Positions 1 to 5,949 of a stretch of 6,336 bases of DNA are shown piece after piece (positions within the stretch are counted from its first letter, which is position 1; every line of letters starts with the position of its first letter). A program made the position numbers and the translations under genes. The stretch comes from Cellvibrionaceae bacterium (GTDB lineage: Bacteria > Pseudomonadota > Gammaproteobacteria > Pseudomonadales > Cellvibrionaceae). Under the pieces are notes generated by a model, which saw nothing but the letters and a program-made list of their open reading frames with translations, had not been told where the DNA came from and did no database searches. Location of the stretch: assembly GCA_025800435.1 (NCBI GenBank), contig JAOXRV010000602.1, positions 1 through 6,336 of the forward strand, read 5' to 3'.

Positions 1-462
1 AAGGCCGAAACGCTGGAAGAAATGCGCCTGACCTTGGGTTTTTTGCAGCGCACTATTTCCCAGGCGCAGCCCTTGAGCCACCCTTCGGGGGACGGCTTTT
101 TCTTTATCGGCGACAACGACCGCTTAGAGTGGGTATACCCCATGAGCCAGGCCGGTGTTTTTGGCTTACAGGTGATGCGTCTGTCCATGCGCGACGATGA
201 TCTGGTATTGCAAATGCAGCCCTTTGTGCGCGACGCCAAGACGGAGCTGGACTGGTCTGGGGCCGAAGCCTTTGTGGTTATTGAGCAGGCTAAATTTGAA
301 GTGGCCTATAAAGAAACCTGGAGCAGTGATTGGCAGCAGCAGTGGCCGTTAAGCCGCTGGGGCTTATATGCGGTGCGTTTACAGCTGGGTAAAGGCGAGC
401 AGCATTGGCCAGAAATGATTTTACGTTTGGGCAATATTCGCCAGGGCAGGCTTGCATGGTAG
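1..462 (+). CDS. gspJ: Type II secretion minor pseudopilin GspJ, C-terminal part (5' end outside the window)
   Basis: The reading frame is open from base 1, and the ATG at 22 is internal, so this is the last 153 codons of a longer gene. GspJ is a minor pseudopilin that, with GspI and GspK, forms the tip of the periplasmic T2SS pseudopilus. The N-terminal prepilin leader and hydrophobic helix lie upstream of the window. What remains looks like the GspJ beta-rich C-terminal domain: a segment around FFFIGDNDRLEWV, then FEVAYKETW, and near the end a Trp-rich stretch with PLSRWGLYAVRLQL before the final strand MILRL. Full-length GspJ proteins are usually about 200-230 aa, so about 50-70 residues are missing. 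Its last 7 bases overlap the start of gspK, which points to one operon and translational coupling. Identity rests on these motifs plus position directly before a clear gspK. Confidence 0.85.
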   Translation, partial: KAETLEEMRLTLGFLQRTISQAQPLSHPSGDGFFFIGDNDRLEWVYPMSQAGVFGLQVMRLSMRDDDLVLQMQPFVRDAKTELDWSGAEAFVVIEQAKFEVAYKETWSSDWQQQWPLSRWGLYAVRLQLGKGEQHWPEMILRLGNIRQGRLAW

Positions 463-1370
463 CTCGCCGTTTATCAAAAGCCAGCCGTGGTATGGCCCTG
501 GTGATGGTGCTCTGGTTGGTGGCCGCCATGTCCCTATTGGTGGCGGGGGTGGTTTATATTGCCAGGGTGGATGTAAAACAAACCCAATATTTAAGCCAGC
601 GAACCAAGATGCAGGCAACTTTGGATGGGGCGATTAATTTGGCCATGCAAGAGCTGTTACTGCGAGGCCAGGAATCTGAACAGGGGCTCCATCGGGGTGT
701 CATTGAAGAATTGGAAGTAGAATTAAACGGCCTGCGGGCCAAAGTACGTTTGGTGCCCACCAGTGGCTTGATTCACCTGGGCAGTGTCAGCCCCCAGTTA
801 CTGAGCCAGGTGTTGGTGCACGGGCTGGGTTTTGAGGAAGTGAACATCGAGCAGTTACTGCAACAGATGGCCGAGTCCAAACAACCCGATGCTGAGGATC
901 TGGCTGGCTTGCAGCTCAATCGAGTAGCTTTTGAAAGCGTCGAGGAGTTGATGTTAATTCCGGGTGTCAATGCAGATAATTTCGCCAGGCTAAAAGAGCT
1001 GTTTTACGTTGGCCCGGGTGGGGGCTCTGGTATTAACCCTAAGGCCGCACCGCCAGAGGTGCTGACGATACTGGCCGCGGGCGATGTTGGGGCAGTGCAA
1101 GAGTTTGTCGCCCAGCGGCAGCAGGCAGGCCCCGAGGATTTGTCACTGCCGGCTGGGTTTGTCGAAGACTTTAGTTCAAACCTGAATAGCTCCTCTTATC
1201 GGGTCGATGCTAGAATGGCGGTTTCTCCCTCATTAGTGTTGCAGCGTCGGGTTTGGGTCGACTTTAGCGCCAGCCCACTGGGTTTGCCGTGGGATATCCA
1301 TCGCCGTGAGGCCTTGACCTCGGTGGCGACTGATCAATCCGCTAGTGGTGGGCTCGGTGAGCAAAATTAA
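456..1370 (+). CDS. gspK: Type II secretion tip pseudopilin GspK
   Basis: The product is 304 aa, close to the usual 300-330 for GspK, the large minor pseudopilin that caps the T2SS pseudopilus in the periplasm. The short basic leader MVARRLSKASRG ends in Gly12, the expected GspO prepilin peptidase site, followed by Met and a hydrophobic helix (about residues 13-36). The mature +5 residue is Met, not Glu; absence of Glu5 is a known hallmark of GspK. Residues about 160-205 carry the helical insert (ELMLIPGV, then GINPKAAPPEVL), which matches the family pattern where INVNTAP is more typical. I chose ATG 456 because it gives a normal-length leader and has a purine-rich site (AGGGCAGG, 443-450). 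A TTG at 405 would add 17 residues and is less likely. The gene overlaps gspJ by 7 bp. Confidence 0.92.
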   Translation: MVARRLSKASRGMALVMVLWLVAAMSLLVAGVVYIARVDVKQTQYLSQRTKMQATLDGAINLAMQELLLRGQESEQGLHRGVIEELEVELNGLRAKVRLVPTSGLIHLGSVSPQLLSQVLVHGLGFEEVNIEQLLQQMAESKQPDAEDLAGLQLNRVAFESVEELMLIPGVNADNFARLKELFYVGPGGGSGINPKAAPPEVLTILAAGDVGAVQEFVAQRQQAGPEDLSLPAGFVEDFSSNLNSSSYRVDARMAVSPSLVLQRRVWVDFSASPLGLPWDIHRREALTSVATDQSASGGLGEQN

Positions 1371-1408
1371 TGGCATGGCAAAATAGGTTGAATAGGTAAG
1401 CCCCAGCG

Positions 1409-2434
1409 ATGAAGTTAAATACCAATGATTTAACATTGTTTGGCTATGATTTGAGCGGCGGCTTTGCCGGCTTGAGCTTGGCTTGGCGCGAGCTATTGTG
1501 GAGCGAGGAATCGCCCTTGGCGGCGGCACTGGCAGAAACAGTGGCTTTGATAAACGAGAGGGGAGAGCTTATCTCTTACTATCGGGCCGGTGAGTTGTGT
1601 CAGTTGGTGCGTCCAGAGGTTGAGACCCATGCGCTGTTGCTCGATGATGCCAAGGTTTTGCAAAAGCGCATAACGGTGCCAGAGGGGGTCGAAGCTGAGC
1701 TGGCCAATGTGATCGAGCTTGAGGTGGCTGCCAGCAGTCCGTTTGGGCTGGAAAACACCGCGCTTGGTTGGCGCTTGGCCGAGCGCTCTGCCGGGCAGTT
1801 ACAAGTTGATGTGGCCATGGTTAATAAGCTCGATGCGCAACTCGGTTTGGAATCTTGCCGGCCGGCACAGGAGGCTTGGGCCGGCACCGAATCTGGGCCG
1901 GTGGTGATTCGGGGGTTTGGTGAATCCAAACGCTTGGCTCGACAGGGTAAGCGCCTGGGTGGTATCGCTTGGCGGGCGCTGTTAATTGTTATTGTGCTTT
2001 GCTGTATACCGGCAATGGTGAGCGCTTTTCGCTACATGCAGGTGGAGAAGTTGCAGGCAAGCTATCAGTCGCTCAAAACCAGTTCTGCTGCGGCCATAGA
2101 GGCCCGTGAAAAACTGCAAGAGGGCAATGCCCTATTGCAAGAGGCCAGGAGACTCTCTGCTGCTAATGCCGACCCTTTACAGCACTTTCAAATAATGAGT
2201 GAACACACTGCGGATGATGTATGGCTGCGCAGCTTTAAGCTGAATGGCAATACCTTACAGATTAGCGGCTATGCATTAAATACCTCGGAATTGATTGGCG
2301 TTTTGTCGAATTTGCCTCCTTATCAGCAGGTAAAGCAGCGCGGCGGTATTCGTCGTGACCGTCGCAAAGATAGGGACATTTTTACCCTCGATATCAGTAT
2401 CCGGCCGCAGTACAAAGAGGGGGGGCAAGAGTAA
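1409..2434 (+). CDS. gspL: Type II secretion inner-membrane platform protein GspL (Xps-like, PilN-like C-terminus)
   Basis: The 341-aa product has the layout of a bitopic GspL. Residues 1-185 form a cytoplasmic part with the segment ITVPEGVEAELANVIELEV followed by ASSPFG; this resembles Xanthomonas XpsL-type proteins, where a similar stretch ends in TPF. A membrane helix lies at about 186-207, a probable coiled coil (Glu/Lys/Gln-rich) at about 208-250, and a periplasmic PilN/ferredoxin-like domain at about 256-333 (VWLRSFKLNGNTLQISGYAL). GspL links the GspE ATPase in the cytoplasm to GspM and the pseudopilus machinery. The start is constrained: a TAA in the same frame at 1397-1399 blocks any longer version, and ATG 1409 is the first start after it. 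The ribosome site is weak (AGGTAAG at 1394-1400). It follows gspK after 38 bp. It is shorter than classical enterobacterial GspL (about 400 aa), so the cytoplasmic domain is probably reduced. Confidence 0.85.
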   Translation: MKLNTNDLTLFGYDLSGGFAGLSLAWRELLWSEESPLAAALAETVALINERGELISYYRAGELCQLVRPEVETHALLLDDAKVLQKRITVPEGVEAELANVIELEVAASSPFGLENTALGWRLAERSAGQLQVDVAMVNKLDAQLGLESCRPAQEAWAGTESGPVVIRGFGESKRLARQGKRLGGIAWRALLIVIVLCCIPAMVSAFRYMQVEKLQASYQSLKTSSAAAIEAREKLQEGNALLQEARRLSAANADPLQHFQIMSEHTADDVWLRSFKLNGNTLQISGYALNTSELIGVLSNLPPYQQVKQRGGIRRDRRKDRDIFTLDISIRPQYKEGGQE

Positions 2435-2986
2435 ATGGCCAAAAATCTACTAAAGACCCGTTCGGGCATACTGTTGCTGCTGCTGGTCAGTCTATGTGGG
2501 GTGGGGGTAGCAGGTGTTTGGGTTCATTTTGTGGGCAAATACTTTGAGTATACCGATATCATTGTGCGCCTAAACCCGCTCATGTCGCGTTTGCTGGGAA
2601 TGCAGCAGAGTGAAGATACCCTGTTGGCTGCTAATGCCCGCTTAAGTGCAGAACTACAGGCTCTCACTTTGCAAAGTAAAGAGGGTTCAGATGCCGCTGC
2701 CGCCGAGTTGCAAGGCAAGGTGCGGGCCTTGGCCGAGGACGCCGGTATGTCTGTATCGGGTACTCAGGTGCTGCCTGTTAAGGTGGGTGAGGGCTTTGAG
2801 CGGATTAGCTTAACGGTCAATTTAACAGGTGAGGTGCCAACCGCCGCCGCTATGCTGGGCAGTTTGTCGGCTATGCAGCCTCGGGTAATTATTACCAGCA
2901 CTCAGATTTCCAGTGCCAGGGGGCGCCGGGGTGAGCAGAGGGTTAATTTGCGTTTAACACTATTGGCGCTGAGGTTGTTGCCATGA
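2435..2986 (+). CDS. gspM: Type II secretion inner-membrane protein GspM (T2SSM_b-like)
   Basis: The 183-aa product begins with a basic residue cluster and one membrane helix (about residues 11-32), then an Ala/Leu/Glu-rich helical stretch (about 60-100) that could form a coiled coil, then an alternating alpha-beta domain (about 94-181: EDAGMSVSGTQVLPV, ERISLTVNLTGEV, RVNLRLTLLAL). This is the layout of GspM, the partner of GspL in the T2SS assembly platform, which has a ferredoxin-like periplasmic domain. The ATG follows the gspL stop codon with no gap, and the G-rich run just before it (AGAGGGGGGG, about 2417-2426) can act as ribosome site. Sequence conservation in GspM is low, so the assignment depends on size, topology and position between gspL and gspN. 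A PilO-like protein would look similar, but the pseudopilin neighbours argue for T2SS. Confidence 0.8.
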   Translation: MAKNLLKTRSGILLLLLVSLCGVGVAGVWVHFVGKYFEYTDIIVRLNPLMSRLLGMQQSEDTLLAANARLSAELQALTLQSKEGSDAAAAELQGKVRALAEDAGMSVSGTQVLPVKVGEGFERISLTVNLTGEVPTAAAMLGSLSAMQPRVIITSTQISSARGRRGEQRVNLRLTLLALRLLP

Positions 2987-3513
2987 GCCGGTCAAGTTTG
3001 AAGGCAATGGGTCTAAAAGGGCAGCTTAACCTAGGTCTATTGGTGTTGTTGGCATTTACCTTATTATTGAGCTTATGGTGTGTTTACAAGGTTTGGGCAA
3101 CACCCCTGCCGGGGCCAATAATGCCACCTGAGGATGCTCTAAGCCCGCTGGCCATTGAGCCGCGGGTAGTGGTGCAGGACGTTGATATAATTGCTTTAAG
3201 GCCCTTGTTTTGGGCGTCACGCGTGGCCTACCAAGCTGCGCCGGCAAAGCCAGAGGCCCGCGCGCCAGCACGCGATGAGATAGACAAGCTCAAGGTGGTG
3301 GGTGTTTACTCCAGTGGTGTGCTGGTTAAGGGGTTAAAAGGCAAAGGCCGGGTTGCCATAGGGGATGAGATATTGGGTTGGCGCCTTGATAAAGTGGACG
3401 CCAGTGAGGTGACGTTTAGTCGGCACGGCCAGAGCAAGACCCTGCAATTGGAATCTGCTAAGCCGAGGACGCTTAAAAAAGCGCGTGCCAGGCCTGTTGA
3501 TGGTTGGCGCTAG
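2983..3513 (+). CDS. gspN: Type II secretion GspC/GspN-like protein, short, without PDZ domain
   Basis: The 176-aa product has a single membrane helix (about residues 14-36), a Pro-rich spacer (41-50), and a periplasmic segment similar to the homology region of GspC: residues 66-83 include DIIALRPLFWASRVAY, and 103-156 run from LKVVGVYSSG through RVAIGDEILGW to a final strand. In characterised systems GspC connects the inner-membrane platform to the GspD secretin through this region. The chain ends soon afterwards in a basic tail (KKARARPVDGWR), so there is no room for the PDZ or coiled-coil end seen in many GspC proteins. Position after gspM matches XpsN in Xanthomonas-type operons; it does not look like the unrelated, longer GspN of enterobacteria. 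Its ATG overlaps the gspM stop (ATGA), implying coupled translation. The symbol is by position and may be named gspC elsewhere. Confidence 0.72.
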   Translation: MSRSSLKAMGLKGQLNLGLLVLLAFTLLLSLWCVYKVWATPLPGPIMPPEDALSPLAIEPRVVVQDVDIIALRPLFWASRVAYQAAPAKPEARAPARDEIDKLKVVGVYSSGVLVKGLKGKGRVAIGDEILGWRLDKVDASEVTFSRHGQSKTLQLESAKPRTLKKARARPVDGWR

Positions 3514-3712
3514 TCCGGGGCTATCCAGAGCGGCTGGCGCGAGTCTGAATGACCGTCAGGGCTTGCTAATAATTCTATAGATAACAATGGCTTGGCTATA
3601 TTATTTAATGGCTGTTGTCATTATTGATTCCAATGGGGTACTATGGCCGCTGTATATTTGTCTGATGCAAGCTGAGAAACAAGCCATTGATGTCTGCCTC
3701 TGATGTCTATAG

Positions 3713-3753
3713 TTGTTTAAAGATATGGCTGAAATCAATGAAACTTTAAACAA
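3713..3753. repeat. Perfect 10-bp inverted repeat in the intergenic region
   Basis: TTGTTTAAAG (3713-3722) and its exact reverse complement CTTTAAACAA (3744-3753) are separated by 21 bases. Allowing a two-base bulge extends the pairing by AGT/ACT. No T-run follows on either strand, so it does not read as a terminator. It could be a binding site for a dimeric regulator or an RNA hairpin; there is nothing to decide which. Confidence 0.45.
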
Positions 3754-4008
3754 AACTGTAATATCTAGGTAAGATACTTGAGTTCCTCACTTTCGGGTCT
3801 ATAGTAAGGCCCAGGGTATGAGTGGTTTTTGTGGGTGCTCGTAGCAGTTGCTTGCGAAGGTGGCATTGAGGCTTTGGCTGAACTGGCCGTCTATGCTGTC
3901 ATTCAGGTTAATTGTTTGGGTTTTGGCGCGAGTTTCGTCAAAGCTTGCATTCCTAAGATTGCGTCAGAAATGACTTTTGTGTGAAATGGCATGGAGCCGC
4001 AAAAAAAA

Positions 4009-4053
4009 CTGGCTAAAACAGCTATTTGATAAAAAATTCAGTTGTTTAGCTGG
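4009..4053. repeat. Imperfect inverted repeat (hairpin with one bulge)
   Basis: GCTAAAACAGCT (4012-4023) pairs with AGTTGTTTAGC (4040-4050) over 11 pairs with one bulged A and one G-U pair. Three further outer pairs (4009-4011 with 4051-4053) include two wobbles. The 16-base loop is AT-rich. The right arm overlaps one of the candidate promoters for the gene at 4222, so it may be an operator or part of the leader RNA. Confidence 0.35.
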
Positions 4054-4148
4054 GGTTGCTATGTTATTTTACACCCCCGAGTTTGCATGGCTTATGTTGT
4101 GCAAATTATGCGGTAATGCCCAGTAACGCTGTATTTTCAGTAGGGAGT

Positions 4149-4173
4149 ACTGCATAAATGTGCTTTATGCAGT
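4149..4173 (+). promoter_or_regulatory. Perfect 10-bp hairpin in the leader of the exported-protein gene
   Basis: ACTGCATAAA (4149-4158) and TTTATGCAGT (4164-4173) are exact reverse complements around a 5-base loop, ending 48 bases before the ATG at 4222. It is not followed by a T-run, so it is not an intrinsic terminator. The ribosome site (AGGAG, 4209-4213) lies clear of it. If transcription starts upstream, this would be a stable 5' leader stem, which in highly expressed genes often protects mRNA. As DNA it could equally be an operator. Confidence 0.5.
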
Positions 4174-4221
4174 TGTGTTAAAGAGAAAACTAAAATTGTT
4201 GTAAACCTAGGAGCAACATAA

Positions 4222-5781
4222 ATGAAGAAAAAACTTTTACCTTTAGCACTGGCGGCAGCGGCTGGTTTTACTGGCATTCAATCCGCACAGGCTGTTCACG
4301 TTAACCACAACGGTACTGGTCAAGTACTACTGTACCCCTACTACACCGTTAACGGTACTCAGACTACCTACGTTAACGTAGTAAACACTACCGACCAGAC
4401 TAAGGCTGTTAAGGTTCGCTTCTTGGAAGCTCGCAACTCTCGCGAGGTTCTTGACTTTAACTTGTACCTGTCTCCACAGGATCACTGGACTGCTCTGGTT
4501 AGCCTTGACGCAAATGGCGATCCTTCTGTGATGAGCCCCGACACCTCTTGTATCGCTCCTCGCGTAAGCAAGGGCGGCGGTCAGTTGGCGGTAGCAGCCA
4601 ACGTTGATGGCGGTAAGCTGATCGTAGGTGCTAAGCAGCCCTTCCGTAACTTCCGTTACGACGGCGACGCCAGCAAGTTCACCACTTTGGATCGTGCCAA
4701 AGAAGGTTACATCGAAATCATCGAAATGGGTGTTGTAGACGACGCTACTTTGGAAGCTGCTATCAAGCACTCTCCAAAAGGTGCTAACCCTCAGCTGCCT
4801 GGTAACTGTGCTCTGGTAGACACCGCAGCTAAAGCTGATGGCGACCTGAACACTGAATCCGATGCCGTTATCGCCCCTAGCGGCGGCCTGTACGGTTACG
4901 CTAGTCTGTTGGATGTTCAAGAAGGCACCATGGCAACTTACGACGCAGTAGCCCTGGACGCAGTATTCGGCACTGGTACCACTGACCAGCACGAAGCCCC
5001 AGGTTCTATCCTGCCTAACCTGACTGAAGCCAATGGTGTTTCTTTCGCGCTGAGCGTGAATGGTGCTGGCAACCCTGTTGTTGTTACTGACGATTTTGCT
5101 GGCGCTCCTGGCGCTGATCCTGCTGAAGCTGGTATTGACTCTATCAGTGCTGTGCTGATGGCCTCTGCTATCGAGAACGACTATGTTCTGGAGCCCACCA
5201 TCTCTGCTTCGACTGACTGGGTTGTAACCTTCCCAACCAAGGGTGAGTATGTTAACCCAACTGGTAACGGTGCTGTACGTGAGCCCTTCACCACCAAGTG
5301 GAGCTCAGCCACTGCCACCGCTTGTGAAGAGATCGCTATTCAGTACTACGATCGTGAAGAAGGTGAAGTTACCGTTGTTGACGTAAACGACTTCTCGCCT
5401 GTTCGTGAAGATACCCCAGACGTAACCTCTCTGTGCTTGGAAGCTAACGTAGTTACCTTCTACGAAGAAGGCAAAGCTGTTGTATCTCCGCTGAGCGCTT
5501 CTACCGGTGACACTGGTGTTCAGCAGAAACTGAAGCTGAACTCAGGCTACACTAACGGTTGGGCTCGTATCAGCTTCACCGATGCTGGCATTACTCAGGC
5601 TACTTTGGACAATCGCGAGATCGAAGGTCCTACCAATACCTACGCTGGTCTGCCTGTAATTGGTTTTGCTGTGCAGCGTTACCTGAACGATGGCGCCGTT
5701 TCCGGTGCTGGCTTCAAGCGTCACTACGCTGGCTCTACCGTTCACAAGCGTGACGTAGATATTGCACCTACTACGCCTTAA
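4222..5781 (+). CDS. Exported protein of unknown function, probably very highly expressed
   Basis: The 519-aa product has a classic Sec signal peptide: MKKK, a hydrophobic Leu/Ala core, and a likely cut after AQA at residue 24. The mature part is acidic, rich in Thr, Val, Asn, Gly and Ala, and alternates in a way that suggests beta structure. Notable segments are GQVLLYPYYTVNG (33-45), the conserved-looking AVKVRFLEARNSREVLDFNL (62-81) and, near the end, YAGLPVIGFAVQRYLNDG (474-491). There are four cysteines (110, 196, 368, 405), which could form two disulfides. I see no membrane anchor, LPXTG, PEP-CTERM or catalytic motif. From memory these segments recur in uncharacterised exported proteins of Proteobacteria; no function is known to me. 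AGGAG (4209-4213) lies 8 bases before the ATG. All 15 Arg codons are CGT or CGC, unlike the T2SS genes, pointing to strong expression. It has its own leader and terminator, so it is monocistronic. A surface-layer or envelope structural role, or a T2SS substrate, is possible but unproven. Confidence 0.85.
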   Translation: MKKKLLPLALAAAAGFTGIQSAQAVHVNHNGTGQVLLYPYYTVNGTQTTYVNVVNTTDQTKAVKVRFLEARNSREVLDFNLYLSPQDHWTALVSLDANGDPSVMSPDTSCIAPRVSKGGGQLAVAANVDGGKLIVGAKQPFRNFRYDGDASKFTTLDRAKEGYIEIIEMGVVDDATLEAAIKHSPKGANPQLPGNCALVDTAAKADGDLNTESDAVIAPSGGLYGYASLLDVQEGTMATYDAVALDAVFGTGTTDQHEAPGSILPNLTEANGVSFALSVNGAGNPVVVTDDFAGAPGADPAEAGIDSISAVLMASAIENDYVLEPTISASTDWVVTFPTKGEYVNPTGNGAVREPFTTKWSSATATACEEIAIQYYDREEGEVTVVDVNDFSPVREDTPDVTSLCLEANVVTFYEEGKAVVSPLSASTGDTGVQQKLKLNSGYTNGWARISFTDAGITQATLDNREIEGPTNTYAGLPVIGFAVQRYLNDGAVSGAGFKRHYAGSTVHKRDVDIAPTTP

Positions 5782-5805
5782 TATTTAGTTTTAACTAAAT
5801 ATTAA
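5778..5805. repeat. AT-rich perfect palindrome across the stop codon
   Basis: Thirteen bases (5778-5790, beginning TTAATATTTAG) and their exact reverse complement (5793-5805) are separated by two T. The left arm includes the TAA stop at 5779-5781. It precedes the GC-rich terminator by 17 bases. It could form a weak stem that adds 3'-end protection to the mRNA, or be a protein-binding palindrome; it lacks GC pairs typical of a terminator. Confidence 0.55.
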
Positions 5806-5822
5806 GATAGCTAGTATGCAGT

Positions 5823-5851
5823 AAAAAGCCCGGCCATTGGCCGGGCTTTTT
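5823..5851 (+). terminator. Rho-independent terminator of the 519-aa exported-protein gene
   Basis: A perfect 13-bp stem: AAAAAGCCCGGCC (5823-5835), loop ATT (5836-5838), then the exact complement (5839-5851) ending in five T. The core GCCCGGCC/GGCCGGGC is all GC. The A-run on the left side means the same stem would also serve the minus strand, but no minus-strand gene points at it here. It separates the gene at 4222 from that at 5950 as independent transcription units. Confidence 0.95.
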
Positions 5852-5888
5852 GTATCTTTTGTCTGGAAAAAAAGTGAACTAAACAATT

Positions 5889-5918
5889 TTGTGCTAGTCT
5901 TTACACTAGTTATTTAAT
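5889..5918 (+). promoter_or_regulatory. Candidate sigma-70 promoter of the Ser/Gly-linker protein gene
   Basis: TTGTGC (5889-5894) and TTTAAT (5913-5918) are separated by 18 bases. The -10 box matches 5 of 6 consensus bases, the -35 box only 3 of 6. It lies between the terminator and the ATG at 5950, where a promoter is required. CTAGT occurs twice between or beside the boxes (5894-5898, 5906-5910), which might be a regulator site or chance. Confidence 0.35.
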
Positions 5919-5949
5919 CCATTGTTCCTACTAGAGGTGGGTAAGTAAA

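Larger units (their letters stand above)
3514..4221 (+). other. Long intergenic region with inverted repeats; probable promoter and leader of the downstream gene
   Basis: These 708 bases contain no convincing gene. The longest open stretches are a 31-codon ATG frame (3608-3703) and a TTG frame of 51 codons (3829-3984); neither has a credible ribosome site. I see no clear Rho-independent terminator after gspN, so the T2SS transcript may end by another mechanism or read on. Three inverted repeats are listed separately (3713-3753, 4009-4053, 4149-4173), and a shorter TTTGCA/TGCAAA pair sits at 4082-4087 and 4100-4105. The part from about 4000 to 4221 is AT-rich and is the best place for the promoter of the gene at 4222. 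Candidate sigma-70-like pairs are TTGTTT (4042) with TTATTT (4064), or TTGCAT (4083) with TTATGC (4106). Both are weak and I cannot choose between them. Confidence 0.6.

Noticed and set aside
1600..1929. A 109-codon minus-strand frame inside gspL
   Set aside because: The sense frame encodes a well-supported GspL with a membrane helix and PilN-like domain; the antisense product is Ser/Ala-rich with no recognisable feature.
3608..3703. A 31-codon ATG frame (MAVVIIDSNGVLWPL...)
   Set aside because: No ribosome site precedes it and its length is within chance expectation.
3688..3708. Direct repeat TGATGTCT spaced by 13 bases
   Set aside because: Two 8-base copies in AT-rich non-coding DNA are not unusual and no third copy continues the period; not a CRISPR or iteron array.
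3829..3984. A 51-codon TTG-start frame with a hydrophobic N-terminus (WVLVAVAC) in the intergenic region
   Set aside because: It has no ribosome site, a rare start and no proper lipobox, and the open run is short enough to be chance. It could be a small protein only if transcripts or conservation showed it.
4327..4992. A 221-codon open frame on the minus strand inside the exported-protein gene
   Set aside because: It is exactly codon-aligned with the sense gene, so its stops would need sense codons TTA, CTA or TCA, which this highly biased gene avoids here. It ends at a sense CTA at 4327. The product has no signal or domain; it is a shadow of codon bias.
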